Below are positions 21,909-30,485 of a DNA stretch of 64,000 nucleotides, piece by piece. Below the pieces are notes generated by a model. That model did no database searches. It was not told the origin of the DNA and saw only the letters and a program-made list of their open reading frames with translations. The translations under genes were made by a program, and so were the position numbers. Source of the stretch: Mycobacterium sp. E1747 (GTDB lineage Bacteria; Actinomycetota; Actinomycetes; Mycobacteriales; Mycobacteriaceae); assembly GCF_001667775.1 (NCBI RefSeq), contig NZ_LZJI01000025.1, positions 1 through 64,000 of the forward strand. Reading direction: 5' to 3'. Numbering within the stretch: the first letter of the stretch is position 1; each line of letters opens with the position of its first letter.

Positions 21909-22657
21909 CCACTGCGACACAAATCGGAACCAGCCTTGAGCTCGAAGCGGTTCGGTTGTCCTACACCGGAACTCCGGTGATCGACGACCTGAGCTTGACG
22001 GTGCGCCCGGGGGAGATCCTGGTCGTGACCGGGCCGTCGGGTTGCGGCAAGTCGACCCTGCTGCGTGCCCTGGCGGGGCTGCTGCGCCCCGACGAGGGCC
22101 GGGTGCTGGCCGACGGCGTCGAGGTCACCACCACGTCGGGTGACCGGGGCATGGTGTTCCAGGACAACGCGCTGCTGCCGTGGCGAACCGTGCGGTCCAA
22201 CATCGAGCTGGCGCTGAGGCTGCGCGGCGAGCCCCGCGCCACCCGGCGCGCACAGGCCGAGCGCTGGATCGACGAGCTCGGGCTCGCCGGTTTCGGCCAC
22301 TTCCTGCCCAAGAGCCTGTCCGGCGGGATGCGGCAGCGGGTGCAGCTGGCCCGCGGCCTGGCGGGGGCTCCCCGCGCGGTGATGATGGACGAGCCGTTCG
22401 GCGCGCTGGACACCCAGACCCGGGCGGCCATGCAGCGGTTGTTGATCGACACCTGGCGCACCCACCCCACGACGATCGTCTTCGTCACCCACGACGTCGA
22501 CGAAGCGCTCGCGCTGGGCGACCGGATCGTCGTGCTCGGTCGCGCCGGCGAGCCGCTCCGCGCGTCGATCGACGTGCCCGATCCGCGCGGCGACCTGCCA
22601 AGGGACGGGTTGCGCGCCGAAATCATTGCCGCCCTTGGTCATGTGGTGGCGGCATGA
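21905..22657 (+). CDS. ABC transporter ATPase, SsuB/TauB type
   Basis: 250 residues. Walker A is GPSGCGKST at about residues 43-51, the Q-loop is [14 protein letters not shown], the signature is [13 protein letters not shown], Walker B is [12 protein letters not shown], and the H-loop is [11 protein letters not shown]. The [12 protein letters not shown]-loop and SGGMRQR signature are typical of nitrate/sulfonate/taurine importers. It starts at an ATG overlapping the permease stop and ends overlapping the flavoprotein start (ATGATGG). Confidence 0.95.
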   Translation: MTTATQIGTSLELEAVRLSYTGTPVIDDLSLTVRPGEILVVTGPSGCGKSTLLRALAGLLRPDEGRVLADGVEVTTTSGDRGMVFQDNALLPWRTVRSNIELALRLRGEPRATRRAQAERWIDELGLAGFGHFLPKSLSGGMRQRVQLARGLAGAPRAVMMDEPFGALDTQTRAAMQRLLIDTWRTHPTTIVFVTHDVDEALALGDRIVVLGRAGEPLRASIDVPDPRGDLPRDGLRAEIIAALGHVVAA

Positions 22658-25353
22658 TGGAGATCCCGGACCCGGCGACCCCCGTCCGCCTCGACTGCGA
22701 CGTGCTGGTCATCGGCGGCGGCACCGCCGGCACGATGGCCGCACTGTCCGCGGCCGAGAATGGCGCCCAGGTGCTGCTGTTGGAGAAGGCCCACGTGCGC
22801 CACTCCGGCGCGCTGGCGATGGGGATGGACGGCGTGAACAACGCCGTCATCCCGGGCAAGGCCGAACCCGAGGACTACGTCGCCGAGATCACCCGCGCCA
22901 ACGACGGAATCGTCAACCAGCGCACCATCTATCAGACCGCCACCCGCGGATTCGCGATGGTGCAGCGGCTGGAACGCTACGGCGTGAAATTCGAGAAGGA
23001 CGAACACGGCGAGTACGCGGTGCGCCGGGTGCACCGTTCCGGCTCCTACGTGCTGCCCATGCCGGAAGGCAAGGACGTCAAGAAGGCGCTGTACCGGGTG
23101 CTGCGGCAACGGTCGATGCGCGAGAAGATCCGCATCGAGAACCGGCTGATGCCGGTGCGGGTGCTGACCTCCGGTGGCCGGGCCGTCGGCGCGGCCGCTT
23201 TGCACACCCGCACCGGCGAATTCGTCGCGATCGGGGCGAAGGCGGTGATCCTGGCCACCGGCGCCTGCGGCCGGCTGGGGCTGCCCGCATCGGGCTACCT
23301 GTACGGCACCTACGAGAACCCGACGAACGCCGGCGACGGGTACGCGATGGCCTTCCACGCCGGCGCGGAGCTGTCGGGAATCGAATGTTTCCAGGTCAAT
23401 CCGTTGATCAAGGACTACAACGGCCCGGCGTGCGCGTACGTGGCCAACCCGTTCGGCGGCTACCAGGTCAACGCCCACGGTGAGCGCTTCGTGGACTCCG
23501 ACTACTGGTCGGGTCAGATGATGTCGGAGGTGAAGAGCGAGATCGACTCCGCCCGCGGGCCCATCTACCTCAAGGTCTCCCACCTGCCCGACGAGACGCT
23601 GACCGCGCTGGAGAACATCCTGCACACCACCGAACGGCCGACGCGGGGCACCTTCCACGCCAACCGCGGCCACGACTACCGCACCCACGACATCGAGATG
23701 CACATCTCCGAAATCGGCCTGTGCAGCGGGCATTCGGCCTCCGGGGTCTGGGTCGATGAACACGCCCGCACCACGGTGCCCGGGCTGTACGCCGCCGGCG
23801 ACCTGGCCTGCGTCCCGCACAACTACATGATCGGGGCGTTCGTCTTCGGCGACCTCGCCGGCGCAGACGCGGCGGCCGCCTGCGCGGAAACCGCTGCGCC
23901 GCAAGACCTCCCGAATGACCAGCTGCGCGAGGCGCACGAGCTGATCTACCGGCCCCTGCGGCATCCCGACGGGCCGCCCCAGCCGCAGGTCGAGTACAAG
24001 CTGCGCCGGTTCGTCAACGACTACGTGGCGCCGCCCAAGACGGCGGCCAAGCTGTCCATCGCCGTGCGCACCTTCGAGCGCATGCGGGCCGAGATCGCCG
24101 AGATGGGGGCGCGAAACCCCCACGAGTTGATGCGCGCCGTCGAGGTGTCCTTCATCCGCGACTGTGCCGAGATGGCCGCCCGCTCCTCGCTCACTAGGAC
24201 CGAATCGCGCTGGGGCCTCTACCACGACCGCGCCGACCTGCCCAGCCGCGACGACGCTCAATGGGGCTATCACCTCAACCTGCGCAAGGGCGCCGACGGT
24301 GCGATGGTGTTCCTGAAACGGCCGGTCGCCCCGTATTTCGTGCCGGTCCCGGAGCTGGACGGCCTGCCGCCGACGGACCAGACCGTGCGGGCGGTGGAGC
24401 AGCCGCCGCTGGTCGGCGGGCAGGCCCCGGCCACCGCCCGGTCCCGGATCGCCCCGGCCGCAGCGTCATTCGAACCGCCGTCGCCGCGCATCGCCGAGGT
24501 CCTGGCCCTCGAGGAGCCGACGATTGCCGGGCTGCGACCCTATCTGATCGACCCCGACCCCGGCGTGCGCCGCACGGCGGTGGCCACGCTCACCGAACAC
24601 ATCCCCGACGGATACGCTTCCGCCCTGCTCGCCGCGCTGGACGACACCGACGCCGCCGTGCGGCGCGCGGGCGCCGAGGGGATCCGCGAGCTGGTCGAGG
24701 TGTTACCCGAGCCCGCCGGCGTCCAGCCGCGCTTGAGCTCGCGGGACGTGATGGTGCGGGCGGCCGCGCTCTACGTGCTGGCCGCGCGGCGGGTCGGCGA
24801 CCCGGAGGACTACCGCCGCGCGCTCGCCGATCCCGACCATCGGATGCGCATCGAGGCCGTGCGTGCGCTGGTGTCGGTCGACGACGTGGCCGGTGTGGTC
24901 GCCGCGACTGGCGACGAGAGCCGTGAGGTCCGGATCACCGCGGCGGCCGGCCTGGCCACGCTGCGCGGCGGCGGCGAGGCGGTCAGCGCGCTGATCGTGG
25001 ACCCGGACCCGCTGGTGCGCGCGGCCGCGCTGGCCGCACTAGGCGAGCTCGGTTGCCGCCCAGCGGATTTCGCTAACGTGAAAGCGGCGCTGCGGGCCCC
25101 GGCGTGGCAGGTGCGGGAGGGCGCGGCGCGTGCGCTGGCGGGCGCGCCGGCCGACGTCGCGGTGCCGGCGCTGGCCGAGGCGCTCGCCGACGCGCACCTC
25201 GACGTGCGCAAGGCGGCCGTGCTGAGCCTGACGCGTTGGGCCGGTGAACCCGCCGCGCGCGACGCGCTGAGCATCGCCCTCAAGGACGGTGACGCCGACG
25301 TGCGGGCCTACGCCCGCCGCGCGCTGGACCGCGCGCGATCGGCTGTGCGCTGA
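22654..25353 (+). CDS. AprA/fumarate-reductase-like flavoprotein fused to HEAT-type repeats
   Basis: 899 residues. Residues about 8-600 form an FAD_binding_2 flavoprotein: the dinucleotide motif DVLVIGGGTAGTMAALSAAE, the GALAMGMDGVNNAV loop, VILATGACGRLGLPASGYLYG, and the C-terminal FAD motif GLYAAGDLACVPHNYM. The pattern is close to adenylylsulfate reductase alpha and its relatives. After a Pro/Ala-rich linker (about 600-640) come HEAT/PBS-type repeats to the end, such as DPDPGVRRTAVATLTEH, DTDAAVRRAGAEGIREL and DAHLDVRKAAVLSLTRW. It shares an operon with a two-cluster ferredoxin and an importer. Oxidation or reduction of the imported compound is inferred; the substrate is unknown. Confidence 0.85.
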   Translation: MMEIPDPATPVRLDCDVLVIGGGTAGTMAALSAAENGAQVLLLEKAHVRHSGALAMGMDGVNNAVIPGKAEPEDYVAEITRANDGIVNQRTIYQTATRGFAMVQRLERYGVKFEKDEHGEYAVRRVHRSGSYVLPMPEGKDVKKALYRVLRQRSMREKIRIENRLMPVRVLTSGGRAVGAAALHTRTGEFVAIGAKAVILATGACGRLGLPASGYLYGTYENPTNAGDGYAMAFHAGAELSGIECFQVNPLIKDYNGPACAYVANPFGGYQVNAHGERFVDSDYWSGQMMSEVKSEIDSARGPIYLKVSHLPDETLTALENILHTTERPTRGTFHANRGHDYRTHDIEMHISEIGLCSGHSASGVWVDEHARTTVPGLYAAGDLACVPHNYMIGAFVFGDLAGADAAAACAETAAPQDLPNDQLREAHELIYRPLRHPDGPPQPQVEYKLRRFVNDYVAPPKTAAKLSIAVRTFERMRAEIAEMGARNPHELMRAVEVSFIRDCAEMAARSSLTRTESRWGLYHDRADLPSRDDAQWGYHLNLRKGADGAMVFLKRPVAPYFVPVPELDGLPPTDQTVRAVEQPPLVGGQAPATARSRIAPAAASFEPPSPRIAEVLALEEPTIAGLRPYLIDPDPGVRRTAVATLTEHIPDGYASALLAALDDTDAAVRRAGAEGIRELVEVLPEPAGVQPRLSSRDVMVRAAALYVLAARRVGDPEDYRRALADPDHRMRIEAVRALVSVDDVAGVVAATGDESREVRITAAAGLATLRGGGEAVSALIVDPDPLVRAAALAALGELGCRPADFANVKAALRAPAWQVREGAARALAGAPADVAVPALAEALADAHLDVRKAAVLSLTRWAGEPAARDALSIALKDGDADVRAYARRALDRARSAVR

Positions 25354-25417
25354 CGGCTTCGCGGGTGCGTCCACGGGGGCGACACGCCGATGAGTCCCGT
25401 CCTGGACGCACTGGCGC

Positions 25418-25490
25418 TCAGCGCAGAATCCGGGCGTACTGCAGGCTGTCCTGCGGCTCGACGCGCAGGTCGGGGTAGACGGCGCGGAGG
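25418..25490 (-). pseudogene. 3'-terminal remnant of a GNAT acetyltransferase gene (left repeat of the island)
   Basis: Read leftwards, these bases encode about 24 C-terminal codons, including AVYPDLRVEPQDSLQYARIL and a final Arg, followed by TGA at 25418-25420. The intact GNAT gene at 57974-58513 ends AVYPNLGFEPQDSLLYARIL and a final Arg. The DNA of the two copies aligns without gaps over about 73 bases, in the same orientation, at roughly 80 percent identity by eye. The upstream part of the gene is missing: at about 25491 the sequence changes to an unrelated hairpin. This is a direct repeat of the gene end bracketing 32.5 kb. Confidence 0.8.
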
Positions 25491-25493
25491 GCG

Positions 25494-25524
25494 GCTGTGG
25501 TGTTCGTAATCCGAACACCACAGC
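25494..25524. repeat. Perfect 13-bp inverted repeat at the left island junction
   Basis: The arms GCTGTGGTGTTCG and CGAACACCACAGC are separated by TAATC. It begins within four bases of where GNAT homology ends. No T-run follows, so a factor-independent terminator is less likely than a recombination or protein-binding site, though it could also end the flavoprotein operon's transcript. The surrounding gap 25354-25662 contains only this, the GNAT remnant and the leader of the next gene. Confidence 0.7.
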
Positions 25525-25662
25525 TAGGCCAATACGTGGCACTCTCATTATTGAATCGACGGCTCAGCTGCTAGCCACAGGTCGTTGTAAGTCGCGTCGC
25601 ACAGTACCGACCCCGGTGGCGTGATGCCTCGACCGGCGGCAAGCAGGCGAAAGGAGTGCGCG

Positions 25663-26205
25663 GTGAGCATCCCGGAGTTTCCGACCTTCGAGCTTGTCGA
25701 TCACGATGGACGCGCCGTCACGGATGCTGACTACCGTGGCATGTATGCGCTGATATTCTTCGGCTTCACTCATTGTGAAATGGTCTGTCCGCGTGCCCTA
25801 GCACGCCTCACACAGGTCTTGCGCCTGCTCGACTCAGCGGCCGAGAAGATCCAACCCCTTTACGTCACCGTGGATCCCGCACGCGACACGCCAGAACAAA
25901 TGCGTCATTACCTAGCGGAGACCGCGCCCAATTTCACCGGTCTGTCCGGGACCCCCGCACAGATCGAGTCGGCTCGCAGGGCGTTTCACGTCTACGTCAG
26001 GCATACCGTGGATCCCTCCGTGCCTGGCGGATACCGGACACCGCATACGGCCTTTACCTACTTCCTGGGGCCCGACGGCAGATTCATCACACATTTCGGC
26101 GATGCGATATCCGCTGAAGCCGTTGCGAGCCAGATCAAGACGATAATGGACGACCGCGACACGGTGCGCCCAGATTCGTCCGCTGCTGACCACCAAAAGG
26201 TCTAG
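25663..26205 (+). CDS. SCO1/SenC-type thioredoxin-fold protein without membrane anchor
   Basis: 180 residues with the SCO1/SenC fold: the copper/thiol motif CEMVCP in FFGFTHCEMVCPRAL, the VTVDPARDTPEQMRHYL segment and the HTAFTYFLGPDGRF strand with a His in the position of the SCO copper ligand. SCO proteins usually deliver copper to cytochrome oxidase and have an N-terminal anchor; none is present here, so it is probably cytoplasmic. The GTG at 25663 follows AAGGAG at 25651-25656 with ideal spacing; starts farther upstream lack this. It is the first gene inside the island, on the same strand as the homogentisate operon. Confidence 0.82.
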   Translation: MSIPEFPTFELVDHDGRAVTDADYRGMYALIFFGFTHCEMVCPRALARLTQVLRLLDSAAEKIQPLYVTVDPARDTPEQMRHYLAETAPNFTGLSGTPAQIESARRAFHVYVRHTVDPSVPGGYRTPHTAFTYFLGPDGRFITHFGDAISAEAVASQIKTIMDDRDTVRPDSSAADHQKV

Positions 26206-26389
26206 CGCGGCCAAAGCGCCAGCGGGTGCGCAGATCAAGGTCCGCGTTTTCGCGGTGGCGGGTCCCGGCTGCCCGCCGCGTATCCAGCTACACCGCTGCC
26301 GATCAGACGTGCAAATCGATTACCGCACAACCGCTTCGGCGGTCGAAGCGCCAAATATCCGAGGTCGGCGGTTGTGCACCTCGTCGGAA

Positions 26390-26409
26390 TTAGTTAAAGT
26401 CTTTACTAA
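26390..26409. promoter_or_regulatory. Imperfect palindrome, proposed MarR operator before the homogentisate operon
   Basis: TTAGTTAAAGTCTTTACTAA, 56 bases before the dioxygenase GTG. It is AT-rich within GC-rich DNA and shares the half-site TTAGTyAAAG with the site at 33459-33480 between the marR-like gene and its divergent neighbour. Confidence 0.55.
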
Positions 26410-26464
26410 CGGTTCGATGTGGTGTCGCGATGACAGCGGCTCTGCAGGCTGGCAAGGAGGCGCG

Positions 26465-27679
26465 GTGCCCTATTACCGACAGGTCGGCTCTGTCTCGCCC
26501 AAGCGGCACACCCAGCACAGGGCTGATGATGGCCAGCTCCTCTACGAGGAGCTGATGGGGGCGGACGGGTTCTCTTCGGACTCCTCGCTGCTATACCACC
26601 GCCATATCCCCTCAGGGATTGTGGCGGCGGATGAGTGGCGGATGCTCGACCAGACGACGGTGCCCAATCATCCGCTCAAGCCACGGCATTTGCAGCCGCA
26701 TCAGCTGTTTCCACCTGCTGCCATTCGGTCCAGCGACGCGGTAACCGGCCGCCGATTGCTGCTCGGGAATGCCGATCTGCGTATCTCGTATGTGGCTGCG
26801 GCAGAGGTTTCGCCTCTTTATCGCAACGCGATTGGCGACGAGGTCGTGTTTATCGAGAGCGGCACCGCGCTGATTGAGAGCGTATTCGGCGAATTGCCGG
26901 CGCAGGCCGGCGACTATGTGGTGGTCCCTCGCGGCACCACCCACCGCTGGATGCCAGAAGGGATCGAACCGCTGCGTGCCTATGTCATCGAAGCAAACAG
27001 TCACGTCAGTCCTCCAAAGCGATTCCTTGCCAGACTAGGCCAGTTCCTCGAGCATGCGCCCTACTGCGAGCGGGATCTGCATGGGCCGGTCGCTCCGCTG
27101 TGCATCGAGGGACACGACGTTGAAGTGTTGGTCAAGCATCGTGGAACGGGCGGCATCTTGGGCACCCGATTGGTCTATGAACACCATCCGTTCGACGTCG
27201 TGGGGTGGGACGGCTGCCTTTACCCATTTACCTTCAATATTGCCGACTACGAGCCGATCACGGGTCGAGTTCACCAGCCGCCTCCCGCTCATCAAGTCTT
27301 CGAGGGGCACAACTTCGTCATCTGTAACTTCGTGCCGCGCAAGGTCGATTACCATCCTCAGGCGATCCCTGCACCCTATTACCACTCGAATGTCGACTCC
27401 GACGAGGTCATGTTCTACGTCAAAGGCGACTATGCGGCGCGGCACGGGTCGGGCATCGGCGCCGGTTCCATCTCGCTGCACCCCGGAGGGCACGCACATG
27501 GGCCTCAGCCGGGTGCGTATGGGGCCAGCATTGGAGTCGAGCAATTCGATGAGATCGCTGTCATGGTGGACACATTCCGGCCATTCGAGCTGGGTGAGGC
27601 TGCGTTGGCCTGTGATGACCCCGGCTACGCGTGGACTTGGAGTGAGCCGAAGGGAAGGCAGACCGGTGTCGCTGTTTGA
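26465..27679 (+). CDS. hmgA: Homogentisate 1,2-dioxygenase
   Basis: 404 residues of the actinobacterial homogentisate dioxygenase type. It opens homogentisate to maleylacetoacetate with Fe(II). Marks include GSVSPKRHTQHR, ELMGADGFSSDSSLLYHRH, the cupin strand DYVVVPRGTTHRW, VVGWDGCLYPFTFNI, and the iron-site region AIPAPYYHSNVDSDEVMFYV with SLHPGGHAHGPQPG. The GTG at 26465 has AAGGAGG at 26454-26460, a strong ribosome site that decides the start. The operon continues with overlapping genes. No 4-hydroxyphenylpyruvate dioxygenase is in the window, so homogentisate must arise elsewhere or from the hydroxylase at 34456. Confidence 0.93.
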   Translation: MPYYRQVGSVSPKRHTQHRADDGQLLYEELMGADGFSSDSSLLYHRHIPSGIVAADEWRMLDQTTVPNHPLKPRHLQPHQLFPPAAIRSSDAVTGRRLLLGNADLRISYVAAAEVSPLYRNAIGDEVVFIESGTALIESVFGELPAQAGDYVVVPRGTTHRWMPEGIEPLRAYVIEANSHVSPPKRFLARLGQFLEHAPYCERDLHGPVAPLCIEGHDVEVLVKHRGTGGILGTRLVYEHHPFDVVGWDGCLYPFTFNIADYEPITGRVHQPPPAHQVFEGHNFVICNFVPRKVDYHPQAIPAPYYHSNVDSDEVMFYVKGDYAARHGSGIGAGSISLHPGGHAHGPQPGAYGASIGVEQFDEIAVMVDTFRPFELGEAALACDDPGYAWTWSEPKGRQTGVAV

Positions 27680-28538
27680 TGGCTTTTTTGACGACGCGGC
27701 GGTATTTCCCCCGGGCAACGCGCCGCTATCACGGGCGCTGTGCGAACACCACGAACATGGCCGACTTCCGCGGAGCCGTTATGTGGGTCCACTGGTACTC
27801 CCGGTAGCCGCTGTTCCGGAACTTAATAACGATCGCCCTGCGATGCCCGACAGCCGACCTCTGACCGTCGCGCTGACTTTCGGTGACGGGCCCTCGGCGG
27901 TGGAGGCCGCGCTGTCGAGACCAATTCCCGGGTTGCGGATTGTCGCCGTCGAAGTCGCCCTCCCACCGAATATTTCGGCGGCGCGCACATTGTCGATGCT
28001 CGAAAAGACCGTACCCCCCGACGTCGGGGTTTTTGTCGAACTGCCCCGTGATTCTCGGCGCTACGACCTGATTGATGCCTTGCGCGCCACAGGATACTGC
28101 GCAAAGATCCGCACCGGCGGTGTCACGGCGGGGGAGTATCCCGACGAGCTCGGGCTGGGCGCTACGATCATCGACCTGGTCGCTGTGGGTGTGTCGTTCA
28201 AGGCAACCGCGGGATTGCATCGGGCGATCCGTAATACGGATCCGCGGAACGGGTTCGAGCAACACGGCTTTCTGAACATAATGCTCGCCGTCAGTGCGGC
28301 CGTGGATGGGGCCGACACCGCCGACGTGGTTGAGATTCTCGGCGCACGCGACGCAAATGCATTGGCGAGGCAACTCATCGGAGCTGTCGATGAGCAAGTC
28401 GTTCTGACGCGCAGAGTCTTTCGATCGCTGGGGACATGCAGTGTAATCGAGCCGCTCGAAGACTTGGTCGCACTGGGGTTACTTCCTGCCGATGCCCTTG
28501 ATGATGTGGTGGCTGTTTCTGGAAGTATCAATGACTAG
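27666..28538 (+). CDS. Conserved protein of unknown function between hmgA and fumarylacetoacetase
   Basis: 290 residues. I do not recognise a characterised family. It begins SLFDGFFDDAAVFPPGNAPL and alternates predicted strands and helices (LTVALTFGDG, IVAVEVALPP, VGVFVELPRDS, CAKIRTGG, VGVSFKATAGLH), which suggests an alpha/beta barrel. There is no signal peptide or membrane segment. It starts at a GTG inside the hmgA end (14-base overlap) and overlaps the next gene by eight bases, so it is tightly bound to the pathway. The step between HmgA and fumarylacetoacetase, maleylacetoacetate isomerisation, has no other candidate here. That role is an inference from context only. Confidence 0.85.
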   Translation: MSLFDGFFDDAAVFPPGNAPLSRALCEHHEHGRLPRSRYVGPLVLPVAAVPELNNDRPAMPDSRPLTVALTFGDGPSAVEAALSRPIPGLRIVAVEVALPPNISAARTLSMLEKTVPPDVGVFVELPRDSRRYDLIDALRATGYCAKIRTGGVTAGEYPDELGLGATIIDLVAVGVSFKATAGLHRAIRNTDPRNGFEQHGFLNIMLAVSAAVDGADTADVVEILGARDANALARQLIGAVDEQVVLTRRVFRSLGTCSVIEPLEDLVALGLLPADALDDVVAVSGSIND

Positions 28539-29718
28539 CTCGGAGGGCCCGAGCGAATCCCTTTTCGGCCTCGATAACCTTCCTTACGGGGTGTTTTCGG
28601 TATCAGGAGCCAGCCCGCGGGTAGGGGTCCGAATCAATGACTCCGTGATCGACCTTGCCTCGGCGCTCGATGAACCCGTATTCGCCAACGCGACCCTCAA
28701 CCCCTTTATGGCGCAGGGGCGGCGGCGCTGGGTCAGTGTCCGCCGCAGGATCGTGGAGTTGGTGTGCAACGGCGCTATGCCGAGAAGCTGTTTGGTGCCC
28801 GTTTCTGAGGTGCGTATGCACATGCCGTTCGACGTGGCCGACTACGTCGACTTCTATGCTTCAGAACATCACGCCACCAACCTAGGCCGATTATTCCGAC
28901 CAGACGGTGATCCGTTGACGCCCAACTGGAGACATCTTCCGATCGGCTACCATGGCCGCTCCGGTTCGGTCGTGGTGTCGGGTACCGACGTCATGCGCCC
29001 CTGCGGTCAGAGCAAAGGGAGCGACGGCCACGGGCCCGGCTTCGGGCCCAGCATTCGTCTGGACATCGAGGCCGAGATCGGCTTTGTCGTAGGCGTCGGG
29101 TCTCCTGTGGGCGTACCGATCAGTACCGACAGCTTCGCCGAGCATGTCTTCGGGGCGGTCATCGTCAATGATTGGTCGGCACGGGACATTCAGTCCTGGG
29201 AGTATGTTCCCTTGGGCCCCTTTCTGGGCAAAAGCTTCGCGACATCGATCTCGCCGTGGGTCGTTCCTCTAGACGCGCTGCAATCCGCACGCCTGGCAAC
29301 ACCTCCCCACGACCATTCACCGCTGGCCTATCTGCAGGAGGCCCAGGGTTGGGGACTGGATATCGATCTCAGCATCGTGTGGAATGGCACGGAGATCTCG
29401 CGGCCGCCTTATGCCGCGATGTACTGGTCGCCTGCGCAGATGCTTGCGCATTGCACCGTCAACGGTTCTGGTGCGCGCACCGGTGATCTATTCGCTTCCG
29501 GGACGGTATCAGGAGATCGAGCTCATCAACTGGGTTCGTTCATCGAGTTGACCCGAAATGGCGCCGAACCAGTAACCGTGGGCGGGCAGAAGCGCACGTT
29601 TCTCGAAGACGGCGACGAAGTGGTCATCAGCGCGTCAGCGCCCGGGCAATATGGCGGCCGCATCGGATTTGGCGAGGTACGTGGGCGCATAACGCCAGCC
29701 CGAGAGATGACGCGATGA
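28531..29718 (+). CDS. fahA: Fumarylacetoacetase
   Basis: 395 residues. It hydrolyses fumarylacetoacetate to fumarate and acetoacetate. Metal and catalytic residues are in family positions: Asp and His in DYVDFYASEHHATNLGRLFR, Glu-x-Glu in DIEAEIGFVVG, Asp in VNDWSARDIQSWEYVPLGPF and the GKSFATSISPWVV segment. The N-terminal SH3-like domain has FSVSGASPRVGVRINDSVIDL. The ATG at 28531 overlaps the unknown gene and the end overlaps the CoA-transferase gene (ATGA). Confidence 0.94.
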   Translation: MTSSEGPSESLFGLDNLPYGVFSVSGASPRVGVRINDSVIDLASALDEPVFANATLNPFMAQGRRRWVSVRRRIVELVCNGAMPRSCLVPVSEVRMHMPFDVADYVDFYASEHHATNLGRLFRPDGDPLTPNWRHLPIGYHGRSGSVVVSGTDVMRPCGQSKGSDGHGPGFGPSIRLDIEAEIGFVVGVGSPVGVPISTDSFAEHVFGAVIVNDWSARDIQSWEYVPLGPFLGKSFATSISPWVVPLDALQSARLATPPHDHSPLAYLQEAQGWGLDIDLSIVWNGTEISRPPYAAMYWSPAQMLAHCTVNGSGARTGDLFASGTVSGDRAHQLGSFIELTRNGAEPVTVGGQKRTFLEDGDEVVISASAPGQYGGRIGFGEVRGRITPAREMTR

Positions 29719-30485
29719 CCCTCGACAAGGTGTGGCCCTCCGCCGCGGACGCCGTCGCCGACATTCCCCACCACGCGTCTTTAGCGGTGGGCGGGTTTGG
29801 AGTCTGCGGAGTGCCCGACGGGCTGATCGCCGCCCTTTGCGACCGCGACGTTGCTGATTTGCACATCATTTCGAATAACTGCGGGGTAGACGACTATGGC
29901 CTCGGGGTCCTCTTGTCGGCTGGACGCATATCCCGCATTACGGCCTCATACGTGGGGGAGAACTCCGAGTTCGCCCGCCGATACCTATCAGGTCAACTCG
30001 AGGTCGAGCTGATCCCGCAGGGCACCTTGGCCGAACGGTTGCGCGCCGGTGGCGTCGGTATTCCGGGCTTTTACACCCCAGCAGGGGTCGGCACACCGGT
30101 CGGTGACGGCGGCCTGCCGTGGCGCTACGGGCCGGAGGGATCTGTCCTGAAAGCCTCGCCCCCCAAGGAGGTGCGTGTCTTCAATGGACGACCTCACCTG
30201 CTGGAAACAGCCATTCGCGCCGACTATGCCCTGGTTCATGCCGAGATTTCCGATAGGCACGGAAATCTCGTGTTCAACAAGACGGCGATGAACTTCAATC
30301 CGCTTGCTGCGATGGCAGGACGTACCACCATTGTCGAAGCCGAGCGGCTCGTCGAGCCGGGCGCGCTGGACCCGGCGCAGGTGCACCTGGCGGGCATCTT
30401 CGTGCAGAGGGTCGTGCTGACCGGACCCCAGGCAAAACGCATCGAGAAGCGAACTGTGCGCGCGTCCGAGGGTTTCACATCATGA
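29715..30485 (+). CDS. scoA: 3-oxoacid CoA-transferase subunit A
   Basis: 256 residues of the alpha subunit of succinyl-CoA:3-oxoacid CoA-transferase. It shows the [13 protein letters not shown] motif near residue 25, [13 protein letters not shown], the SYVGEN segment, [19 protein letters not shown] and the closing [19 protein letters not shown]. Following fumarylacetoacetase, it would activate the released acetoacetate with succinyl-CoA, feeding thiolase. Translational coupling by ATGA on both sides. Confidence 0.93.
   Translation: MTLDKVWPSAADAVADIPHHASLAVGGFGVCGVPDGLIAALCDRDVADLHIISNNCGVDDYGLGVLLSAGRISRITASYVGENSEFARRYLSGQLEVELIPQGTLAERLRAGGVGIPGFYTPAGVGTPVGDGGLPWRYGPEGSVLKASPPKEVRVFNGRPHLLETAIRADYALVHAEISDRHGNLVFNKTAMNFNPLAAMAGRTTIVEAERLVEPGALDPAQVHLAGIFVQRVVLTGPQAKRIEKRTVRASEGFTS

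Noticed and set aside
25564..25773. Small minus-strand frame opposite the SCO1-like start
   Set aside because: It runs across the ribosome site and start of a clear gene and shows no family pattern.
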